This document shows, in pieces, positions 54,101 to 64,000 of a stretch of 64,000 nt of DNA (within the stretch, counting starts at the first letter, position 1; each line of letters starts with the position of its first letter). The notes beneath the pieces are model-generated. The model had not been told where the DNA came from. It saw only the letters and a list, made by a program, of their open reading frames with translations, and made no database searches. This DNA comes from Agelas oroides (lineage: Eukaryota > Porifera > Demospongiae > Agelasida > Agelasidae). The position numbers and the translations under genes are program-made. The stretch lies in the NCBI GenBank assembly GCA_949130485.1, contig OX422198.1:4279262-4343261 (forward strand), in the 5' to 3' direction.

Positions 54101-57100
54101 GACCTGGCTCTACTACATTCCACCATGGCTCTACTTGTCTCTACATGACTCTACTACATTCTACCATGGCTCTACTTGACTCTACTTGAATCTACTACAC
54201 TCTACCATGGCTCTACTTGGCTCTACTTGACTCTACTGCACTCTACCATGTCTCTACTACATTCTACCATGGCTCCACGTGACTCTACGTGACTCTTCTA
54301 CATTCTACCATAGCTCTATACTTGGCTCTACTTGGCTCTACTACACTCTACCATGGCTCTACTTGGCTCTACTTGACACTACTACACTATACCATGGCTC
54401 TACTCCATTGTACCATAGCTCTACTTGACACTAGGTGACTCTACTTCATTCTACCATGGCTCTACTTGACTCTACTACATTCTACGATGGCTCTTCTAGG
54501 CTCTACTTGACTCTACTACACTATACCATTGCTAGACCTGGCTCTACTTGTCTCTACTTCACTCTACCTTAGCTGTACTACATCCTACCATGGATCCACG
54601 TGACTCTACTTGACTCTACTACACTCTACCATTGCTCTACCTGGCTCTACTACATTCTACCATGGCTCTACTTGACTCTACATGACTCTACTACATTCTA
54701 CCATGGCTCTACTTGACTCTGCTTGAGACCACTACACTCTACCTTGGCTCTACTTCACTCTACTACACTCTACCATGGCTCTACCTGGCTGTACTACATT
54801 CTACCATGGCTCTACTTGACTCTACATGGCTCTACTACATTCTACCATGGCTCTACTTGACTCTGCTTGAGTCCACTACACTCTAACTTAGCTCTACTTG
54901 GCTCTACTTCACTCTACTACACACTACCATGGCTCTACTTGGCTCTACTACACTCTACCATGGCTCTACTTGGCTATACTTGACTCTACTACACTCTACC
55001 ATGTCTCTACCACATTCTACCATAGCTCTACTTGACTCTACTTGACTCTACTACATTCTGCCATCACTCTACTTGACTCTATGTGACTGTACTACACTCT
55101 ACCTTGGCTCTACTACATTCTGCTAATGCTCCACGTGACTCTACTTGACTCTACTGCATTCTACCATGGCTCTACCTGGCTCTATACTACATTCTACCAT
55201 GGCTCTACTTGGCTCTGCATGACTATACTACATGCTACCGTGGCTCTACTTGACTCTACATGACCCTACTACACTCTACCGTGGCTCTACTCCATTGTAC
55301 CATGGCTCTACTTCACACTACATCACTCTACTTCACACTACATCACTCTACTACATTCTACCATCGCTCTACATTTTCTCTACATGACTCTACTACATGC
55401 TACCGTGGCTCTACCCCATTGTACCATGGCTCTACTTGACACTACATGATTCTACTAAAGTCTACCATGGCTCTTCCTGACTCTTCTTGACTCTCCTACA
55501 CTCTACCGTTGGTCTACTTGGCTCTACTTGACACTACTACACTCTACCATGGCTCTACTCCATTCTATACCATGGCTCTACTTCACACTACATGGCTCTA
55601 CTACATTCTACCATTGTTCCAATTGAATCTACTACATTCTACCATGACTCTACTTGACTCTACTTGACTCTACCACACTCTACCATGGCTCTACTTGGCT
55701 CTACTTCACTCTACTACACTCTACCATGGCTCTACTCCATTGTACCATGGCTGTACTTGACACTACATGAATCTACTACATTCTACCATGGCTCTACTTG
55801 ACTCTACTACACACTATACGATGGCTCTACTTGGCTCTACTTGACTCTACTACACTATACCATTGTTAGACCTGGCTCTACTACATTCCACCATGGCTCT
55901 ACTTGTCTCTACATGACTCTACTACATTCTACCATGGCTCTACTTGACTCTACTTGAATCTACTACACTCTACCATGGCTCTACTTGGCTCTACTTGACT
56001 CTACTGCACTCTACCATGTCTCTACTACATTCTACCATGGCTCCACGTGACTCTACGTGACTCTTCTACATTCTACCATAGCTCTATACTTGGCTCTACT
56101 TGGCTCTACTACACTCTACCATGGCTCTACTTGGCTCTACTTGACACTACTACACTATACCATGGCTCTACTCCATTGTACCATAGCTCTACTTGACACT
56201 AGGTGACTCTACTTCATTCTACCATGGCTCTACTTGACTCTACTACATTCTACGATGGCTCTTCTAGGCTCTACTTGACTCTACTACACTATACCATTGC
56301 TAGACCTGGCTCTACTTGTCTCTACTTCACTCTACCTTAGCTGTACTACATCCTACCATGGATCCACGTGACTCTACTTGACTCTACTACACTCTACCAT
56401 TGCTCTACCTGGCTCTACTACATTCTACCATGGCTCTACTTGACTCTACATGACTCTACTACATTCTACCATGGCTCTACTTGACTCTGCTTGAGACCAC
56501 TACACTCTACCTTGGCTCTACTTCACTCTACTACACTCTACCATGGCTCTACCTGGCTGTACTACATTCTACCATGGCTCTACTTGACTCTACATGGCTC
56601 TACTACATTCTACCATGGCTCTACTTGACTCTGCTTGAGTCCACTACACTCTAACTTAGCTCTACTTGGCTCTACTTCACTCTACTACACACTACCATGG
56701 CTCTACTTGGCTCTACTACACTCTACCATGGCTCTACTTGGCTATACTTGACTCTACTACACTCTACCATGTCTCTACCACATTCTACCATAGCTCTACT
56801 TGACTCTACTTGACTCTACTACATTCTGCCATCACTCTACTTGACTCTATGTGACTGTACTACACTCTACCTTGGCTCTACTACATTCTGCTAATGCTCC
56901 ACGTGACTCTACTTGACTCTACTGCATTCTACCATGGCTCTACCTGGCTCTATACTACATTCTACCATGGCTCTACTTGGCTCTGCATGACTATACTACA
57001 TGCTACCGTGGCTCTACTTGACTCTACATGACCCTACTACACTCTACCGTGGCTCTACTCCATTATACCATGGCTCTACTTCACACTACATCACTCTACT

Positions 57101-60100
57101 ACATTCTACAATGACTCTACTTGTCTCTACATGACTCTACTACATGCTACCGTGGCTCTACCCCATTGTACCATTGCTCTACTTGACACTACATGATTCT
57201 ATTAAATTCTACCATGGCTCTTCCTGACTCTACTTGACTCTCCTACACTCTACCGTTGCTCTACTTGGCTCTACTTGACACTACTACACTCTACCATGGC
57301 TCTACTTGGCTCTACTTGACTCTACTACACTATACCATGGCTCTACTACATTATATATCATGGCTCTACTTCACATTACATGACTCTACTACATTCTACC
57401 ATGGCTCTACTTGACTCTAGTTGAGTCCACTACACTCTACTTTGGCTCTACTTGGCTCTACTTCCCTCTATTACACACTACCATGGCTCTACTTGGCTCT
57501 ACTTGACTCTACTCCATTCTACCAATGCTCTACCTGGCTCCACTACATTCTACCATGGCTCTACTTGGCTCTACATGACTCTACTACATGCTACCGTGGC
57601 TCTACTTGACTCTACATGACCCTACTACACTCTACCATGCCTATACTCCATTGTACCATGGCTCTACTTCACACTACATCACTCTACTACATTCTACCAT
57701 CGCTCTACATTTTCTCTACATGACTCTACTACATGCTACCGTGGCTCTACCCCATTGTACCATGGCTCTACTTGACACTACATGATTCTACTAAATTCTA
57801 CCATAGCTCTTCCTGACTCTACTTGACTCTCCTACACTCTACCGTTGGTCTACTTGGCTCTACTTGACACTACTACACTCTACCATGGCTCTACTCCATT
57901 CTATACCATGGCTCTACTTCACACTACATGGCTCTACTACATTCTACCATTGTTCCAATTGAATCTACTACATTCTACCATGACTCTACTTGACTCTACT
58001 TGACTCTACCACACTCTACCATGGCTCTACTTGGCTCTACTTCACTCTACTACACTCTACCATGGCTCTACTCCATTGTACCATGGCTGTACTTGACACT
58101 ACATGAATCTACTACATTCTACCATGGCTCTACTTGACTCTACTACACACTATACGATGGCTCTACTTGGCTCTACTTGACTCTACTACACTATACCATT
58201 GCTAGACCTGGCTCTACTACATTCCACCATGGCTCTACTTGTCTCTACATGACTCTACTACATTCTACCATGGCTCTACTTGACTCTACTTGAATCTACT
58301 ACACTCTACCATGGCTCTACTTGGCTCTACTTGACTCTACTGCACTCTACCATGTCTCTACTTCATTCTACCATGGCTCCACGTGACTCTACGTGACTCT
58401 ACTACATTCTACCATAGCTCTATTCTTGGCTCTACTTGGCTCTACTACTCTCTACCATGGCTCTACTTGGCTCTACTTGACACTACTACACTATACCATG
58501 GCTCTACTCCATTGTACCATAGCTCTACTTGACACTAGGTGACTCTACTTCATTCTACCATGGCTCTACTTGACTCTACTACATTCTACGATGGCTCTTC
58601 TAGGCTCTACTTGACTCTACTACACTATACCATTGCTAGACCTGGCTCTACTTGTCTCTACTTCACTCTACCTTAGCTGTACTACATCCTACCATGGATC
58701 CACGTGACTCTACTTGACTCTACTACACTCTACCATTGCTCTACCTGGCTCTACTACATTCTACCATGGCTCTACTTGACTCTACATGACTCTACTACAT
58801 TCTACCATGGCTCTACTTGACTCTGCTTGACACCACTACACTCTACCTTGGCTCTACTTCACTCTACTACACTCTACCATGGCTCTACCTGGCTGTACTA
58901 CATTCTACCATGGCTCTACTTGACTCTGCTTGAGTCCACTACACTCTACCTTAGCTCTACTGGGCTCTACTTCACTCTACTACACACTACCATGGCTCTA
59001 CTTGGCTCTACTACACTCTACCATAGCTCTACTTGGCTATACTTGACTCTACTACACTCTACCATGTCTCTACCACATTCTACCATAGCTCTACTTGACT
59101 CTACTTGACTCTACTACATTCTGCCATCACTCTACTTGACTCTATGTGACTGTACTACACTCTACCTTGGCTCTACTACATTCTGCTAATGCTCCACGTG
59201 ACTCTACTTGACTCTACTGCATTCTACCATGGCTCTACCTGGCTCTACTACATTCTACCATGGCTCTACTTGGCTCTACATGACTCTACTACATGCTACC
59301 GTGGCTCTACTTGACTCTACATGACCCTACTACACTCTACCATTGCTCTACTCCATTATACCATGGCTCTACTTCACACTACATCACTCTACTACATTCT
59401 ACAATGGCTCTACTTGTCTCTACATGACTCTACTACATGCTGCCGTGGCTCTACCCCATTGTACCATGGCTCTACTTGACACTACATGATTCTATTAAAT
59501 TCTACCATGGCTCTTCCTGACTCTACTTGACTCTCCTACACTCTACCGTTGCTCTACTTGGCTCTACTTGACGCTACTACACTCTAACATGGCTCTACTG
59601 CATTCTATACCATGGCTCTACTTCACACTACATGGCTCTACTACATTCTACCATTGTTCCAATTGAATCTACTACATTCTACCATGACTCTACTTGACTC
59701 TACTTGACTCTACCACACTCTACCATGGCTCTACTTGGCTCTACTTCACTCTACTACACTCTACCATGGCTCTACTCCATTGTACCATGGCTGTACTTGA
59801 CACTACATGAATCTACTACATTCTACCATGGCTCTACTTGACTCTACTACACACTATACGATGGCTCTACTTGGCTCTACTTGACTCTAATACACTATAC
59901 CATTGTTAGACCTGGCTCTACTACATTCCACCATGGCTCTACTTGTCTCTACATGACTCTACTACATTCTACCATGGCTCTACTTGACTCTACTTGAATC
60001 TACTACACTCTACCATGGCTCTACTTGGCTCTACTTGACTCTACTGCACTCTACCATGTCTCTACTTCATTCTACCATGGCTCCACGTGACTCTACTACA

Positions 60101-63100
60101 TTCTACCATAGCTCTATTCTTGGCTGTACTTGGCTCTACTACTCTCTACCATGGCTCTACTTGGCTCTACTTGACACTACTACACTATACCATGGCTCTA
60201 CTCCATTGTACCATAGCTCTACTTGACACTAGGTGACTCTACTTCATTCTACCATGGCTCTACTTGACTCTACTACATTCTACGATGGCTCTTCTAGGCT
60301 CTACTTCACTCTACTACACTATACCATTGCTAGACCTGGCTCTACTTCTCTCTACTTCACTCTACCTTAGCTGTACTACATCCTACCATGGATCCACGTG
60401 ACTCTACTTGACTCTACTACACTCTACCATTGCTCTACCTGGCTCTACTACATTCTACCATGGCTCTACTTGACTCTACATGACTCTACTACATTCTACC
60501 ATGGCTCTACTTGACTCTGCTTGACACCACTACACTCTACCTTGGCTCTACTTCACTCTACTACACTCTACCATGGCTCTACCTGGCTGTACTACATTCT
60601 ACCATGGCTCTACTTGTCTCTACATGGCTCTACTACATTCTACCATGGCTCTACTTGACTCTGCTTGAGTCCACTACACTCTACCTTAGCTCTACTGGGC
60701 TCTACTTCACTGTACTACACACTACCATGGCTCTACTTGGCTATACTTGACTCTACTACACTCTACCATGTCTCTACCACATTCTACCATAGCTCTACTT
60801 GACTCTACTTGACTCTACTACATTCTGCCATCACTCTACTTGACTCTATGTGACTGTACTACACTCTACCTTGGCTCTACTACATTCTGCTAATGCTCCA
60901 CGTGACTCTACTTGACTCTACTGCATTCTACCATGGCTCAACCTGGCTCTACTACATTCTACCATGGCTCTACTTGGCTCTACATGACTCTACTACATGC
61001 TACCGTGGCTCTACTTGACTCTACATGACCCTACTACACTGTACCATTGCTCTACTCCATTATACCATGGCTCTACTTCACACTACATCACTCTACTACA
61101 TTCTACAATGGCTCTACTTGTCTCTACATGACTCTACTACATGCTACCGTGGCTCTACCCCATTGTACCATGGCTCTACTTGACACTACATGATTCTATT
61201 AAATTCTACCATGGCTCTTCCTGACTCTACTTGACTCTCCTACACTCTACCGTTGCTCTACTTGGCTCTACTTGACGCTACTACACTCTACCATGGCTCT
61301 ACTGCATTCTATGCCATGGCTCTACTTCACACTACATGGCTCTTCTACATTCTACCATTGTTCCTATTGAATCTCCTACATTCTACCATGACTCTACTTT
61401 GCTCTACTTGACTCTACCACTCCCTACCATGGCTCTACTTGGCTCTACTCGACTCTACTACACTCTACCATGGCTCTACTCCATTGTACCATGCTTCTAT
61501 TTGACACTACATGACTCTAGTACATTCTACCATGGCTCTACTTGACTCTACTACACACTACGATGGCTCTACTTGGCTCTACTTGACTCTACTACACTAT
61601 ACCATTCCTAGACCTGGCTCTCCTTGTCTCTACTACACTGTACCTTGGCTCTACTACATCCTACCATGGATCCACGTGACTCTACTTGATTCTACTACAC
61701 TCTACCATGGCTCTACCTGGCTCTACTACGTTCTACCATGGCTCTACTTGTCTCAGATGACTCTACTACATTCTACCATGGCTCTACTTGACTGTACTTG
61801 AACCCACTACACTCTACCTTGACTCTACTTGGCTCTACTTGACTCTACTACACTCTACCATTGCTCTATTCCATTATATATCATGGCTCTACTTCACACT
61901 ACATGACTCTATTACATTCTACCATGGCTCTGTTTGACTCTACTTGACTCTACTACACTCTACGATGGCTCTCCTTGGCTCTACTTGACTCTACTACACT
62001 CTACCATGTCTCTACTACATTCTACCATGGCTCCACGTGACTCTACGTGACTCTACTACATCCTACCATAGCTCTATTTGACTCTGTATGCCTCTATTAC
62101 ATTCTACCATGGCTCTACTTCACACTACTACATTCTACGATGGCTCTACTTGGCTCTACTTGACTCTACTACACTATACCTTTGCTAGACCTGGCTCTAC
62201 TTGTCTCTACTACACTCTACCTTGACTCTACTACATCCTACCATGGATCCACGTACCTCTACTCGACTCTACTACACTCTACCATGGCACTACATGGCTC
62301 TACTACATTCTACCGTGCCTCTACTTGACTCTACATGACTCTACTACATTCTACCATGGCTCTACTTGACTCTACTTGAGTCCACTACACTCTACTTTGG
62401 CTCTACTTGGCTCTACTTGCCTCTACTACACACTACCATGCCTCCACTTGGCTCTACTACACTCTACCATGGCTCTACTTGGCTCTACTTGACTCTACTA
62501 CACTATACCATGGCTCTACTCCATTGTACCATGGCTCTACTTGACACTACATGACTCTACTACATTCTGGCATGGGTCTACTTGACTCTACTACATTCTA
62601 CGATGGCTCTACTTGGCTCCACTTGACTCTACTACACTATACCATTGCTCGACCTGGCTCTACTTGTCTCTACTTCACTCTACCTTGGCTCTACTGCATC
62701 CTACCATTGATCGACGTGACTCTACTTGACTCTACTATACACTCTACCATCGCTCTACCTGGCTCTACTACATTCTACCATGGCTCTACTTGACTCTAGA
62801 TGACTCTATTACATTACACCATGGCTCTACTTGACTCTCCTTCAGTCCAATACACTCTACCTTGGCTCTACTTGGCTCTACTTGACTCTACTACACACTA
62901 CCATGGCTCTACTTCGTTCTACTACACTCTACCATGGCTCTACTTGGCTGTACTTGACTCTACTACACTATACCATGGCTCTACTCCATTGTACCATGGC
63001 TCTACTTGACACTACATTACTCTCCTACATTCTACCATGGCTCTACTTTCCTCTTCTACATTCTACGATGGCTGTACTTGACTCTACTTGACTCTACTAC

Positions 63101-64000
63101 ACTATACCATTGCTAGACCTGGCTCTACTTGTCTCTACTTCACTCTACATTGGCTCTACTACATCCTACCATGGATCAACGTGACTCTAGTACAATCTAC
63201 CATGGCTCTACCTGGCTCTACTACATTCTGCCGTGGCTCTAGTGACTCTACATGACTCTACTACATTCTACCATGGCTCTACTTGACTCTACTTGAGTCC
63301 CCTACACTCTACCATGGCTCTACTTGGCTCTACTACACTATACCATTCCTAGACCTCGCTCTCCTTGTCTCTACTACACTCTACCTTGGCTCTACTACAT
63401 CCTACCATGGATCCACGTGACTCTACTTGATTCTACTACACTCTACCATGGCTCTACCTGGCTCTACTACATTCTACCATGGCTCTACTTGTCTCTACAT
63501 GACTCTACTACATTCTACCATTGCTCTACTTGACTCTACTTGAACCCACTACACTCTACCTTGACTCTACTTGGCTCTACTTGACTCTACTACACTCTAC
63601 CATGTCTCTACTACATTCTACCATGACTCCACGTGACTCTACGTGACTCTACTACATTCTACCATAGCTCTACTTGACTCTGTATACCTCTACTACATTC
63701 TACCATGGCTCTACTTGACTCTACTTGAGTCCACTACACTCCACTTTGGCTCTACTTGCCTCTACTTGCCTCTACTACACACTACCATGCCTCCACTTGA
63801 CTCTACTACACTCTACACTATACCATGGCTCTACTCCATTGTACCATGGCTCTACTTGACACTACATGACTCTACTACATTCTACCATGGGTCTACTTGA
63901 CTCTACTACATTCTACGATGGCTCTACATGGCTCCACCTGACTGTACTACGCTATATCATTGCTAGACCTGGCTCTACTTGTATCTACTTCACTCTACCT
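42141..64000 (+). repeat. CTCTAC satellite, right forward block, continues past the window
   Basis: 21.9 kb, forward again from ...GAATGTAGTA to TACCATGTCTCTACC. No unrelated insert of more than a few bases seen. From about 49.5 kb rightwards it is made of long near-identical copies (see the higher-order repeat entry). Short open frames of 60-140 codons rich in Leu, Ser, Thr and Tyr are artefacts of the repeat. Confidence 0.96.
49500..61400 (+). repeat. higher-order repeats of about 1.7 kb within the satellite
   Basis: The rare variant CCATTGTTCC before AATTGAATC occurs at 50571, 53843, 55611, 57947, 59651 and 61355: spacings 3272, 1768, 2336, 1704, 1704. A second marker (GTGACTGTAC after CTCTAT) occurs at 51811, 55083, 56851, 59146, 60850: spacings 3272, 1768, 2295, 1704. 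Stretches of 2 kb or more match almost base for base at those offsets, for example 52021-52470 against 57061-57510. Confidence 0.93.

Noticed and set aside
31313..63900. Dozens of open frames of 60-140 codons in the satellite, both strands, rich in LLHSTMALLDSTTLYHGST-like words
   Set aside because: Their lengths cluster at 62 and 93 codons, i.e. multiples of 31 codons, exactly what a 31-bp unit yields. They occur on whichever strand the repeat lies, and carry no domain or splice context.
16129..64000. Possible common origin of the intron 5 minisatellite and the CTCTAC satellite (both contain TACCAT and GACTCTC)
   Set aside because: Shared words are 6-7 bp only; unit lengths and order differ.
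26090..64000. CRISPR-like array
   Set aside because: No unique spacers between repeats and the genome is eukaryotic.

Overview
The window is nuclear DNA of a multicellular animal. The evidence is spliced genes with GT-AG introns, an animal lysosomal enzyme gene, an animal-type NEDD4 C2 domain, dense MITE-like hairpins, a Ty3/gypsy element, a restriction-like-endonuclease LINE fragment and a very large satellite array. A marine invertebrate (sponge or cnidarian grade) is my guess only; no marker here fixes the species.

Layout. Positions 1-11104, minus strand: the 5' part of a NEDD4-family HECT ubiquitin ligase gene. The start codon is at 11104 and six small exons encode a complete-looking C2 domain; WW and HECT parts would lie beyond the left edge. 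Its introns hold microsatellites, purine tracts, a tRNA-like SINE head, an 18S rRNA 3'-end fragment, several inverted-repeat elements and a decayed transposon-like ORF. Positions 11105-13871: spacer between two divergent genes, with a MITE nested in another MITE. Positions 13872-22901, plus strand: a complete alpha-L-iduronidase gene. I reconstruct 20 coding exons with consistent phases giving 630 residues and both catalytic glutamates. Its introns carry foldback elements, MITEs with 9-bp target duplications and an 18-copy 27-bp minisatellite.

Positions 22902-24335: a GGGACA-type minisatellite that changes strand several times and is split by a hAT-like nonautonomous element. Positions 24336-25587: 5'-truncated, frameshifted remains of an RLE-type non-LTR retrotransposon. 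From 26090 to the right edge: at least 33.6 kb of one satellite built from about 10-bp CTCTAC-headed words. A young Ty3/gypsy element (26974-31297) lies inside it. An 8.15-kb segment (33991-42140) is inverted, and the right part (about 49.5-61.4 kb) shows near-identical kilobase-scale tandem duplications.

The two cellular genes are transcribed away from each other and both concern protein or glycan turnover, but nothing in the sequence shows they work together. The many short ORFs in the satellite are by-products of the repeat and are not annotated as genes. All calls are by eye, without database searches.
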